From CAVYXF01 sp963772335 (GTDB lineage Bacteria > Pseudomonadota > Alphaproteobacteria > Rhizobiales > Rhodomicrobiaceae): DNA of 64,000 nucleotides. Made by a program: the position numbers and the translations under genes. Numbering within the stretch: the stretch's first letter is position 1; each line of letters opens with the position of its first letter. The stretch covers positions 62,001-126,000 of the forward strand of contig CAVYXF010000001.1 of assembly GCA_963772335.1 (NCBI GenBank), written 5' to 3'. Positions 35,046 to 43,590 of this stretch are shown piece by piece. The notes below the pieces were generated by a model. The model was not told where the DNA came from and searched no databases. It was given only the letters and a program-made list of their open reading frames with translations.

Positions 35046-36584
35046 ATGGCGCTATTCGAGAGCACGCTTATTCTGGTGCTCGTCGCAATTTTCCTGCTGC
35101 AGATTTCGCGCTCGCTCACCATCCCTTATCCGACGCTGTTGGCGCTGGCCGGGGTGATCGTCGCTGCCCTGCCTTCGGCCCCGATGATCGAGATCGACCC
35201 CGAGCTCGCGCTCGCCCTCTTCATCGCCCCGGCGCTGCTCAACGCCTCCTTCGAGTTCCCGCCCTCTATGCTGAGGCGGTTCTGGCGACCGCTCCTGGCT
35301 CTGGCCGGCATGGCCGTGCTCGTCACGACGGCGGCGGTGGCCTCAGTCGCCATCGCACTTGCCGGGCTGCCGCTTTATGCCGCCATTGCGCTCGGCGCGA
35401 TCGTTGCGCCGCCCGATGCCGCTGCGGCGGCTGCCATGCTGAGCCGCCTCAGCCTGCCGCGCCGCACGGTTCGCCTGCTGGAGGGCGAAAGCCTCCTCAA
35501 CGATGCCGTCGCCCTGCTGATTTTCAGCGCTGCCGTCGGCGCGGCGACAAGAGCACCCCTGGCGACCTCTGTGCCGCAATTGGCTCTCGCCGTGCCGGCG
35601 GCCGTTGCACTGGGGATTGGGCTGGCCTGGGTGAAGATTGCCCTCTATCCGCGTATGATCGGCACGCTCCGCAACAATCTCTTCGAATTCGTGGCGACGT
35701 TTGCGGTCTGGATCATCGCGGAGCGTCTGCAATTGTCGGCAGTGCTGGCCGTCGTCGCCTTCTCTATGACGCTGGGGCAATACATGCCGGGGCGGCAGAC
35801 GCCGCACGACCGGATGGTGTCCTATGCCGTCTGGGAAGTTGCGGGCTTCCTGCTCAACGTGCTTGCCTTCCTGCTGCTCGGCCTGCAGGCGCGCGGTATC
35901 GTGGAGCGGCTGAGCCTTGCCCAGTTCTGGGGTGCATTGGGCTTTGCGCTTGCGGTGCTGGGCACCGTGATCCTGGCGCGCATCGCCTGGGTGGTTATCT
36001 ACTATCTGCTGACGCGGGCTTGGGCGCGATGGGCCGGCGGGCAGCCCGCGCCGCCCTTTGCGCATACCATTCTCATATCGTGGTGCGGCATGCGCGGCCT
36101 CGTCACCCTGGCGACGGCGCTTGCCCTCCCCGGGAGCTTTCCAGGGCGTGATCTCATCGTCCTCAGCGCGCTGGTGGTGGTGCTCGGGACCCTTATTCTG
36201 CAAGGCCTGACGCTCGAACCACTGATCCGGTGGCTGGAATTTGAACCCGATGACAGTCTCGACCGCGAGCTTGCCGAGACGCGCACCAAGCTGCTGGAGG
36301 TGGCGCTGGCGAGCCTGGATCGGCGCCACGACCCGGCGGCGCGCAAGCTGCGCGAGGCGCTCACCGGCGAGCGGCGGCTTGCCAAGGATGGACAGGATCC
36401 GCGAGAGGCCGGGGATGTCAGCCATCTGCGCCGGCGCACGCTGATCGCCAAGCGCCGGCAGCTGCTGCACCTGCGCCAAAGCGGCGCAATCGAGGAGGAC
36501 GTTTTCCATGTCCTGCTGCAGGAGCTGGACTGGGAGGAACTTGCCGTTTCCCCGCCGGGCCGGCTGCAGATGATCGAAGGATAG
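35046..36584 (+). CDS. CPA1 family Na+/H+ antiporter
   Basis: A 512-residue inner-membrane antiporter with about twelve membrane helices and a charged cytoplasmic tail from residue 400. Family features are APPDAAAAAAMLSRLSLPRR, the GESLLNDAVALLIF motif with the ion-binding Asn-Asp pair, and WCGMRGLVTLATALALP. It exchanges Na+ (or K+) for H+. The ATG at 35046 is preceded by GGGGAG; an upstream frame is not used. The C-terminal tail (ETRTKLLEVALASLDRRHD) resembles the regulatory helix bundle seen in this subgroup. Confidence 0.93.
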   Translation: MALFESTLILVLVAIFLLQISRSLTIPYPTLLALAGVIVAALPSAPMIEIDPELALALFIAPALLNASFEFPPSMLRRFWRPLLALAGMAVLVTTAAVASVAIALAGLPLYAAIALGAIVAPPDAAAAAAMLSRLSLPRRTVRLLEGESLLNDAVALLIFSAAVGAATRAPLATSVPQLALAVPAAVALGIGLAWVKIALYPRMIGTLRNNLFEFVATFAVWIIAERLQLSAVLAVVAFSMTLGQYMPGRQTPHDRMVSYAVWEVAGFLLNVLAFLLLGLQARGIVERLSLAQFWGALGFALAVLGTVILARIAWVVIYYLLTRAWARWAGGQPAPPFAHTILISWCGMRGLVTLATALALPGSFPGRDLIVLSALVVVLGTLILQGLTLEPLIRWLEFEPDDSLDRELAETRTKLLEVALASLDRRHDPAARKLREALTGERRLAKDGQDPREAGDVSHLRRRTLIAKRRQLLHLRQSGAIEEDVFHVLLQELDWEELAVSPPGRLQMIEG

Positions 36585-36837
36585 AGGGCTGTGCTGACGC
36601 AGCGCTGCTGCCAAGGATCCCAAATTGTTATCGAGCGGAACTTCTGCCTTGTTGAGCGGCTGGCGAACATTAGAATTGGTGCAGCATCCACCCAACGAAC
36701 CTTCGTGGCTATGGCGCCGCCCAAAACTCGCTATGCTAGAAGCGGTAATTGCCGCAGCAGACCGTGGTGCAAGCCTGGGGCGAGTAAGCTCGACTGTCTC
36801 GAACAGAAGCGGCAAATCACCCGCGAGGAGATGAACA

Positions 36838-37443
36838 ATGCCCGACAGCATCATGTACCACGAAGGCAACCGCCAGCTTCAGGACCGCTTCGACAGCCGT
36901 CGCATTGCTGATCGCCTCGAAGAAAAGCTTACACGCACGGCGTTTACCGATGACGACAAAGCTTTCATCGAGAGTTCGTCCTACTTCTTTCTGGCAACGG
37001 CGGATGCCGAGGGACGCCCCGACTGCTCGTTCAAGGGGGGCATGCCGGGCTTTGTCCGCGTGATCGGCCCGTCCGAGCTGGCGTTTCCCGACTATGACGG
37101 TAACGGCATGTTCAAGAGCCTGGGAAATATCTGCGTCAACGTACATGTCGGGATGCTGTTTATTGCCATGCACGACAAGCCCAAGCGGCTGCGCGTCAAT
37201 GGCCGTGCCACAATGCGTGACGACGACACCCTGCTCGGCGAGACCGTGGGAGCGCAACTCATCGTGCGCGTTACGGCGCAGGCGATCTTTCCGAACTGTC
37301 CGCGCTACGTTCCGGCTTTGCAGTTGGTGGAGCCGTCGATCTACGCACCGCGCGCAGGCCACGAGGCGCCCGAGCCCGCTTGGAAGGGCTTTGACGCTTT
37401 CAAAGACTGCGTGCACCCACGCCAGCCCACCTTCAAAGGCTGA
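36838..37443 (+). CDS. Pyridoxamine 5'-phosphate oxidase-like flavin protein
   Basis: A 201-residue split-barrel FMN-binding protein. The start YHEGNRQLQDRFDSRRIADRLEE and core SSYFFLATADAEGRPDCSFKG are typical of a PNPOx-like subgroup of unknown substrate, with the FMN-proximal FPDYDGNGMFKSLGNI segment. It is probably an oxidoreductase or flavin/heme-binding reductase rather than PdxH, from which it differs in length and motifs. The CGAGGAG site 6-7 bases before the ATG supports the start. It is the last core gene before tRNA-Met. Confidence 0.85.
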   Translation: MPDSIMYHEGNRQLQDRFDSRRIADRLEEKLTRTAFTDDDKAFIESSSYFFLATADAEGRPDCSFKGGMPGFVRVIGPSELAFPDYDGNGMFKSLGNICVNVHVGMLFIAMHDKPKRLRVNGRATMRDDDTLLGETVGAQLIVRVTAQAIFPNCPRYVPALQLVEPSIYAPRAGHEAPEPAWKGFDAFKDCVHPRQPTFKG

Positions 37444-37551
37444 GTGTCTGTCAGGGCGTCGCACCGACCAGGGGGCCGTGCTTCCTGGAGCGACTAGCGT
37501 CCAGCGCAAGGCTTGACGCTCTCAGCGGCGCTCCTTATACCCAGGAAACGA

Positions 37552-37628
37552 GGCGGAGTAGCTCAGTTGGTTAGAGCGGCGAAATCATAATCCGTAGGTC
37601 GGGGGTTCAAGTCCCTCCTCCGCTACCA
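37552..37628 (+). tRNA. tRNA-Met(CAT), elongator type, with a weakened anticodon stem
   Basis: A 77-base cloverleaf with encoded CCA. The acceptor GGCGGAG pairs with CTCCGCT (first pair G-T). The anticodon CAT is at 37586-37588 in loop ATCATAA. The anticodon stem reads GCGAA/TCCGT, with an A-C mismatch and a G-T pair where related alphaproteobacterial genes have GCGGA/TCCGC. The rest, including GGTTCAAGTCC, is normal. Its 3' end points into the decayed island. Confidence 0.88.
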
Positions 37629-37796
37629 AGTCTATCGTTGTCCGTCCCGGAGACATCGGTAACAGATTGTACCTAAGACAAGGTGACAATCTCGAGCCGA
37701 ACGGATGTCGATGATTTGCTCGGTGCTGTGCTCCGGGTCGAGACGAGCAATATCCTCTCGTCGGTCGCATCGCCGGTTGTCCCGCTTTCGCAGCCG

Positions 37797-39599
37797 TCAG
37801 CTTATGTGATGCACCTCCGGCAACCCGTAGACTGGCGTCGGAATGCCCTCCATCCGCGCTTTGAGTTGCAGGGCCAGATAGAGCGAATAGTGCCGCGACT
37901 GGTGCAGATTGCCGCCGTGGAACCACAGCGCCTCCTGCTGCGTCGGCTTCCACATATTGCGCTGCTCGCCCTCCCAGGGGCCGGGGTCCTTCGGCGTATC
38001 CGAGCCGAGCCCCCAGACCTTGCCGACCTTATCGGCGACCTCCTGGCTGATGAGGTCGGCGGCCCAGCCGTTCATTGAGCCGTAGCCGGTCGCATAGACG
38101 ATCAGGTCGGCCGGCAGCTCGGTGCCGTCTTCGAGGATGACGGCGTTCTCGGTAATCTCGCGCACGTCGGAGCCGGCCTTCAGCTTGATCTTGCCGTCGA
38201 TGATGAGCTGGCTCGCGCCGACATCGATGTAATAGCCTGAGCCGCGGCGCAGATATTTCATGAACAGGCCGCTGTTGTCTGTGCCCCAATCGAGCATGAA
38301 GCCAGCCTTTTCCAGCCCTTCATAGAAGTCGGCATCGCGCTCGCGCATCTGGTCGTAAAGCGGGATCTGGAACTCATGCATGATCTTGTAGGGGATCGAG
38401 GCAAAGATCATGTCGGCTTTCTGCGTCGTCATGCCGTTGCGCACGGCCTGCTCGGAATAGAGGCCGCTGAGGCCGACATCCATCAGCGTGTCGGAGCGCA
38501 CAATATGGGTCGTCGAGCGCTGCACCATGGTGACGTCGACATCGTTCTCCCAGAGCGCGGCGGCGATGTCGTGCGCGGAGTTGTTCGACCCGATGACAAC
38601 CGCCTTCTTGCCGCGATAAGCGTCGGGGCCTGGGTGCTGCGAGGAATGGTGCTGGTCGCCTTTGAAGCGCTCCATGCCCTTGAAGTGCGGCAGGTTTGGT
38701 TTGCCCGCCATTCCCGTCGCCAGCACGAGCTGTTTCGGGTGCAGCACGATTTCCTTGCCGTCGCGCTCGACGGTCACGGTCCATTCCTTCTTCGCCGCGT
38801 CGTAGCTCGCCTTCTTCGCTTGCGTCGATGTCCAGTAATTCAGCTCCATGATCTTGGTGTACATCTCCAGCCAGTCGCCGATCTTGTCCTTCGGCGAGAA
38901 CACCGGCCAGTTCGGCGGGAACGGCAAATAGGGCAGATGGTCGTACCAGACCGGATCATGCAGGCAGAGTGACTTGTAGCGCTTGCGCCAGCTATCGCCG
39001 GGGCGCTCATTCTTCTCGATGATGATGGTCGGGATGCCGAGTTGGCGCAAACGCGCGCTAAGGCCGATGCCGCCCTGGCCACCGCCAATCACGAGCACAT
39101 AAGGCTGCACCGTGTGGCCGAGCGTGGCGGCCTCCTCTTCGCGCTCCTCCTTCCAGGTCTTGCGGAATTTGCCGGCGCCGTGCTTGGCTCCCAGCGGGCG
39201 CTCGAAGCCGAGCGGCTCCTCAAAGCCCTTCAGTTCGGTGATGGATGTCAGCAGTGTCCAGATCAGGCCTTGCTTCAGCCTGATGTAACCGTAGCCTCGG
39301 GCGACGTCGGTCTCGAAGGTGATCCAGCCGCTGACGACGTCGTCTTCCTCGCTCGCATCCTCGCCTTCAGCCAGCGCCCAGCCCGACGGCTTCACCGCGC
39401 CAAGTTGCGCCTTGAGCATGTCGCGAATGGCGTCCTTGCCCTCCATGGTCTTGATGTTCCAGGTGAAGGTGACAAGATCGCGCCAATAGCAATCGTCCTG
39501 AAACAAGGCGACGGCGGCATCGATATCGCCTTTGGCCAAAGCCTCGTCCAATCGCGACAGGACGGCGGTCACCTGAGCGTTGGGTGCCTTTTCGAGCAT
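37797..39599 (-). CDS. Flavin-dependent monooxygenase with N-terminal NTF2-like domain
   Basis: A 600-residue fusion. Residues 1-125 form an NTF2/SnoaL-like fold (AALFQDDCYWRDL). From 165 onward it is a YUCCA/FMO-type monooxygenase: FAD motif VIGGGQGGIGL (170-180), the FMO-like motif FKGDQHHSSQH (312-322), and the NADPH motif VVIGSNNSAHDI (334-345), followed by LIVYATGYGS. It would use FAD, NADPH and O2 to oxygenate a small soft nucleophile or ketone; the substrate is unknown. It is the first gene of the island side and appears intact. Confidence 0.9.
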   Translation of the reverse strand: MLEKAPNAQVTAVLSRLDEALAKGDIDAAVALFQDDCYWRDLVTFTWNIKTMEGKDAIRDMLKAQLGAVKPSGWALAEGEDASEEDDVVSGWITFETDVARGYGYIRLKQGLIWTLLTSITELKGFEEPLGFERPLGAKHGAGKFRKTWKEEREEEAATLGHTVQPYVLVIGGGQGGIGLSARLRQLGIPTIIIEKNERPGDSWRKRYKSLCLHDPVWYDHLPYLPFPPNWPVFSPKDKIGDWLEMYTKIMELNYWTSTQAKKASYDAAKKEWTVTVERDGKEIVLHPKQLVLATGMAGKPNLPHFKGMERFKGDQHHSSQHPGPDAYRGKKAVVIGSNNSAHDIAAALWENDVDVTMVQRSTTHIVRSDTLMDVGLSGLYSEQAVRNGMTTQKADMIFASIPYKIMHEFQIPLYDQMRERDADFYEGLEKAGFMLDWGTDNSGLFMKYLRRGSGYYIDVGASQLIIDGKIKLKAGSDVREITENAVILEDGTELPADLIVYATGYGSMNGWAADLISQEVADKVGKVWGLGSDTPKDPGPWEGEQRNMWKPTQQEALWFHGGNLHQSRHYSLYLALQLKARMEGIPTPVYGLPEVHHIS

Positions 39600-40585
39600 G
39601 AATTCCTCCCTTTGCTTGTTCTGAAGCGCGCGTTTTTCCGCGCTATTTACTGGCCGGCTTGCGCGTCATACCGATCGGCGGCAGGCAGCCCTGGGTCTGA
39701 AGCTGGTAAATCGCACGATTGTACATCCACTTAGCTGTAAGATCGGCGAAGCTCTTGGAGAGTGCAGATTGGTGCGGGAGGTGGAGGAAAACGTCGGCCC
39801 ATGGGCCGAACTAAGACCACCAGCCGGACGGGTAATGTCGGCCGTGCTGTCGGCGGCATGATGCGCGTTCGAGGCCATGAGATGCAACCCTCCCACCCTA
39901 CCACGATAACGAGAACAGAGATGCGGGTCCATCGCGTCGTCTTGGAAGCCCGCCTCGCTACGACGGGAACGCTGTCAGGCCGGGGGAGCCACTCCCGGTT
40001 TACTCCCGGGCGGCCCCCCAAGCCGCATACACACAAAGGGGGCGACTTCCGCGCATACCACGTTGCCGAAGACTTGGTCCCTTGAGCCAATGGCAGCCAT
40101 TCGCTCATAAGCTGCCAAATCGCTCCAACGAAGTGAGGACTGCACCCGCCTCACGGCTTTCAAGCGAAGCCGCTGCTCAAGCGCGTCCGCTGGCTACGAG
40201 AAAGCGTGGGAGCACCCTACACGCTCCAAAGCGTCAACAAATCGCGCCGTTTTCTACTAAGCTGGCGGGCGCCTTGCTGAGGCCGAGCTGCTGTTCGGGC
40301 GCGCTCCGGACAGGGCGTGCGCGCCCGCCCCGATTCCTCAGGATGATCGCTAGGATGATTGCTCGACCAAAGCGAGTCGTGGCGTAGGTCCAGCAAGCCC
40401 GAGCAGATATCGGCGTCGCTGACTCCTCAAATCGCCGCCCCGTCTGGGAGCCAAGACTTCAAGCGAGCGTATTGCGCTCACGTGCGATGCTCGCTCTGCC
40501 ACGTCTGTGGACGAGACCAGCGACGACGTTGACGGGGATCGCATTGAATGATGCCGACGCGAAGCAACGGGGTGGGAATTCGGCG
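39600..40585. other. Nearly 1 kb without a clear gene
   Basis: At 39645-39766 the minus strand can be read as a C-terminal relic (FADLTAKWMYNRAIYQLQ ... MTRKPASK, then stop) just upstream of the monooxygenase, of unknown family. The rest holds overlapping frames of low coding character. GC-rich inverted repeats occur: GGGGGAGCC/GGCCCCCC arms near 39982-40020 and GGCGGGCGC (40264-40272) facing GCGCCCGCC (40321-40329). No known RNA family was recognised. Confidence 0.35.
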
Positions 40586-41021
40586 ATGGGTATCGAAGAG
40601 CAGCTTCGCGATAAGCTTGAGAAGGTGGAGGCGCTCTATTTCGGCGCGGGCACTGCCGGCGAGAAGAACGCCGCCGAGGCAGCAATCGAGCGTCTTCGGG
40701 CGAGGCTGGCGGAGATCAGCCGGCGGGATCCGCCCGTCGAGATGCAGTTCTCCATGCCCGATCCTGGGCCGTCCGGCTGTTCGTCGCCTTATGCCGGCGT
40801 ACGGAATCCGCCCCGACCGCTATCCCCGGCAGAGGCGGACGACGGTTATGGTGCGCGCGCCGCGCGCGTTCTTCAATACGGTGGTCTGGCGCCAGTTCTC
40901 CGACATGCATACCGATCTGTGGCTGCACTTCGAGGAGACGACGGATCGGCTGATCCGCAAGGCGGTGCATTCCGACACCTCGGATGCTGAAACCGTCCCC
41001 GCGCAGATCGGGGCCGCATAG
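40586..41021 (+). pseudogene. Conserved hypothetical, two frameshifts
   Basis: Starts MGIEEQLRDKLEKVEALYFGAG and continues with a helical ERLRARLAEISRRDPPVEMQF stretch in one frame. The family-like DPWAVRLFVALCRR follows in a second frame after about 40764, and YGIRPDRYPRQRRTTVMV with a C-terminal helical domain in a third frame after about 40799. Both breaks are repaired by adding one base. The whole would be about 145 residues and resembles a small unnamed protein family seen in Hyphomicrobiales. I call it a decayed gene, or two read errors. Confidence 0.6.
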
Positions 41022-41079
41022 AGCTTTTGCGGGGCGTTGCTACGGCCGACCTGAGCGCACATTCGCGAGGCTGCCGCGT

Positions 41080-41370
41080 TCAGTAACCAGCCTCTCGCCC
41101 ATAGCGCACCGCCAGGATCGCGACCAGCTTGCCGTCATAGCGATAGAGCGCCACGTAGCCGTCGGCGCCAAAGGGAATTTGCCACTCCCGGAATTCTGGA
41201 GGCAAATCTTCGATCGGCCGTCCACCCTCTGGATGAGCGGCAAGCGCTCTGACGCCCTGCCGAATGGCACGAACGGCTCGCCGGGCCGCATCACGATTTT
41301 TTGGAGCGAGAAAGGCGTGTAGGCGCTGAATATCGCGCAGTGCGGGGGGCGTCCAAACCAGCTTCGCCAC
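41080..41370 (-). CDS. RelE/ParE family toxin
   Basis: A 96-residue basic protein with the RelE/ParE fold: start VWTPPALRDIQRLHAFLAPK, then HPEGGRPIEDLPPEFREW, and ending VAILAVRYGREAGY. Overall features favour the ParE side, which poisons DNA gyrase, rather than RelE, which cuts mRNA. It is encoded 2 bases downstream of its antitoxin gene, the usual order. Confidence 0.9.
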   Translation of the reverse strand: MAKLVWTPPALRDIQRLHAFLAPKNRDAARRAVRAIRQGVRALAAHPEGGRPIEDLPPEFREWQIPFGADGYVALYRYDGKLVAILAVRYGREAGY

Positions 41371-41372
41371 GG

Positions 41373-41657
41373 CTATTTATGCGGCTGCGGTGGTTCTGCA
41401 TCCTCGCCCGCCTCCAGCCGCTCGAGCCACCGATCTGCTTCCTCGGCACAGACATGCAAGCCGGTCGCCTGATAGTCTGCCCAGGCGGCGAGCGCATCAT
41501 GGCGCAAGCGCTCGCGCGCTTCTTCCCGATCAATATACTGCTCGATCGCTTCCCGCATGAGCCAATGTGCCGAACGGCGGCGGGCGCTGGCCAAGCGCTG
41601 CAGACGCTCCTTGGTCTGCACATCGAGTTTTAAACTCGTCGTTGCGCGTGCAGGCAT
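41373..41657 (-). CDS. Ribbon-helix-helix antitoxin (ParD/CopG-like)
   Basis: A 94-residue protein with an N-terminal ribbon-helix-helix DNA-binding domain (TTSLKLDVQTKERLQRLA, residues 6-23, then a helix RRRSAHWLMREAIEQYI) and an acidic C-terminal tail that would wrap the toxin. Such antitoxins repress their own promoter. Gene order antitoxin-toxin with a 2-base gap indicates one operon. Confidence 0.9.
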   Translation of the reverse strand: MPARATTSLKLDVQTKERLQRLASARRRSAHWLMREAIEQYIDREEARERLRHDALAAWADYQATGLHVCAEEADRWLERLEAGEDAEPPQPHK

Positions 41658-42178
41658 CGGGTCGCTCCTGGTGACACCCAGCGCTACCTTAGCATGTAAC
41701 CGCCGCTAGCCCAAGAGTAGCGCTGTCGTCGGGCGCTGGCGGCTCGATATCGTCTTGACTGCGATGTGCGTAAGCAGCACCCGGTGAGAAGGTTCCTGCC
41801 CCGACAAGCCAAAGGCACTGCCGGCCGTGGTCGTGCCGGTGCTCACTCAGCACTGCACCACGCCGGGGCGGCATCTGATCGACACCGACATTACTCGTGC
41901 ATGCAGGTGACGGTGCCCGTCAGTCCGCGCATGGCGATCGGCATGGCAGTGCACAACGCCCGCGGCCGCGGCCGCTGGTCGAAGCTGCGCGAGCGGCTGA
42001 TCGCGATGGTGATGGCGATGCGCGCGCCCAGATGCTTGGGGTCAGCGGCGATCCGAAGCAGTGTCTCGGCGGGATAAGCGCCGCGCTTGTTGGCTTCATC
42101 GACGGAGATGATGTCATGCCGCTCTCGAAGCAGCAGCCGACGAGGACGCATCAAGCCGCGAAGAGGCGCCTATCGTCG
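41658..42178. other. Gap with a possible transposase relic
   Basis: About 520 bases between the two toxin-antitoxin pairs. On the minus strand, around 42000-42130, an open frame reads AETLLRIAADPKHLGARI, a phrase that recurs in IS91-type transposases (AETLLxIAADPKHLGARIG). The flanking parts do not continue the match, so only a fragment remains, or the similarity is accidental. Nothing else is recognised. Confidence 0.3.
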
Positions 42179-42574
42179 TCAGGGCGTCACGACCCGCAAT
42201 CCCAGCTTCTGCCGCAGGACATCGAAATCGTGGTCGGCATGAAGCAATTCTAGGCCATGGACAATGCAGTATGTGCCGATGATCATGTCGATGGTCTTGC
42301 GCGGCGTGATGCCAGCGCGGCGCAGACGCCGGAAGTTGTCGGCAGCGGTCACTGCGACATCCTTGCCGCCTAACACGCGGAGCTCCAGTGTGTCCAGAAG
42401 CGCCTTGGCCTGGCGATAGTCAGAATCCCGCCGAAAGCCCTGCAGCACCTCGGCTAGAATGAGGTCGCCGATGAGCAGCGGCTCGCTGCCGAGCAGCCGA
42501 TCGAGGTAGTCGGCTTCTGACGTCGCATGGCCGTTGAAAAAGGCAATCCAGACCGAACTGTCTACCAGGATCAT
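42179..42574 (-). CDS. vapC: VapC family PIN-domain toxin
   Basis: A 131-residue PIN-domain ribonuclease toxin. The acidic site is formed by Asp5 (MILVDSSVWIAFF), Glu42 (LAEVLQGF) and later Asp residues near TIDMIIGTYC and LLHADHDFD. VapC toxins cut tRNA or rRNA. The ATG overlaps the vapB stop by four bases (ATGA). A longer open frame upstream only reads through vapB in another frame. Confidence 0.93.
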   Translation of the reverse strand: MILVDSSVWIAFFNGHATSEADYLDRLLGSEPLLIGDLILAEVLQGFRRDSDYRQAKALLDTLELRVLGGKDVAVTAADNFRRLRRAGITPRKTIDMIIGTYCIVHGLELLHADHDFDVLRQKLGLRVVTP

Positions 42575-42765
42575 TCGCCCGTCCGGAGCGCCTCCAGATC
42601 GCCCTCCCAGCGCAGTTTGCCGCGCGCAGCGCGAATATGCTCCTGGGACTTCAGTCGCACAAGCAAGGCCAGAGCCGCTTCCACTGTCTCGCGCTTGGTC
42701 TTGTGGCCGGACAATGTCATAGCCTGATTCATCAGTTCGTCGTCGATCTCGATGTTGGTGCGCAT
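42571..42765 (-). CDS. vapB: VapB family antitoxin
   Basis: A 64-residue type II antitoxin beginning MRTNIEIDDELMNQAM, the ribbon-helix-helix of the VapB/AHH group, with GHKTKRETVEAALALLVRL and the C-terminal LRWEGDLEALRTGE that binds VapC. The palindrome just upstream is a likely self-regulation site. Confidence 0.93.
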   Translation of the reverse strand: MRTNIEIDDELMNQAMTLSGHKTKRETVEAALALLVRLKSQEHIRAARGKLRWEGDLEALRTGE

Positions 42766-42777
42766 CAGTTGAACTCG

Positions 42778-42805
42778 TGTGTATCGCTGATGGCAATTAT
42801 ACACA
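42778..42805. promoter_or_regulatory. Probable VapBC operator
   Basis: Inverted repeat TGTGTAT (42778-42784) and ATACACA (42799-42805), centred about 26 bases upstream of the vapB start. The position and symmetry fit an autoregulatory operator overlapping the promoter. Confidence 0.55.
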
Positions 42806-42973
42806 TCGCGAGCGGGGAGGCTATACTACTGATCCGCATGGGGAAGGTCGGTGCCCGCAATCCTTGCACGCGACGATGGTCGGCTCTCCCCTTAACAAGA
42901 GACTAGCGACAGACAGTCCGTTTTACCCTGAGCGGGTCGGCTCCGCAGGCCGGCCTCTCGGCCGCCCTCGCCT

Positions 42974-43338
42974 CACAGCGGCTATTTCTATGAGCCGACG
43001 GTGCTGTCGGACGTACCCGATGATGCCCACATCATGCACGATGAGCCGTTCGGCCCGGTGCCGCCCTCACAACGTTCAGCAGCCTCGACGACGCAATCGC
43101 GCGGGCGAATTCGACGCCCTTCGGCATCGCGGCCTATGCCTTCACCGGCAGCCATGCAAAGGCCGAGAGGCTATCCGCCCAGCTACGCTCCGGCAGGGTC
43201 GGCATCAACACCTTCATGATCGCCCACGCGGAAGCGCCGTTCGGCGGCATAGACCAATCGGGAATGGGGCGCGAAGGCGGACGCCAGGCCATCCATGACT
43301 ATCTCAATATCAAGCTGTCGCATTTCATGTGGAATTGA
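42974..43338 (+). pseudogene. C-terminal fragment of an NAD-dependent aldehyde dehydrogenase
   Basis: Reads GYFYEPTVLSDVPDDAHIMH and DEPFGPV, then after a one-base shift near 43060 LTTFSSLDDAIARANSTPFG, SAQLRSGRVGINTF and APFGGIDQSGMGREGG, ending KLSHFMWN. These are the last about 120 residues of a succinate-semialdehyde-type ALDH. The catalytic Cys region and everything before it are missing. It is a truncated and frameshifted relic. Confidence 0.85.
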
Positions 43339-43590
43339 CGGCCGGCTGACATTCGGTTGCTTCGCCGGTGGCAGATCGGCCGCCGGCTTATGCTACCCAA
43401 CTGAAACCACACTTCACGCCAAGGCTGCGGCCGGCTTGCGCCATCAATTTCCGATGGCTGCGTTTTTACTCTGACATGCTTTTTATTGCTTGAGAAACTC
43501 GGCAAAAAACAGGTTGACCGTACACCGGTAGATGTCTTTTATCGATAAACAGCATATCGTTCTGGCAATACCAGCGCCCAGACCGTGCCC

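Noticed and set aside
39731..40108. 125-codon minus-strand frame (MSEWLPLAQGTK...)
   Set aside because: Trp/Arg/Pro-rich low-quality composition across a GC-rich inverted repeat, without ribosome binding site; not convincing as protein.
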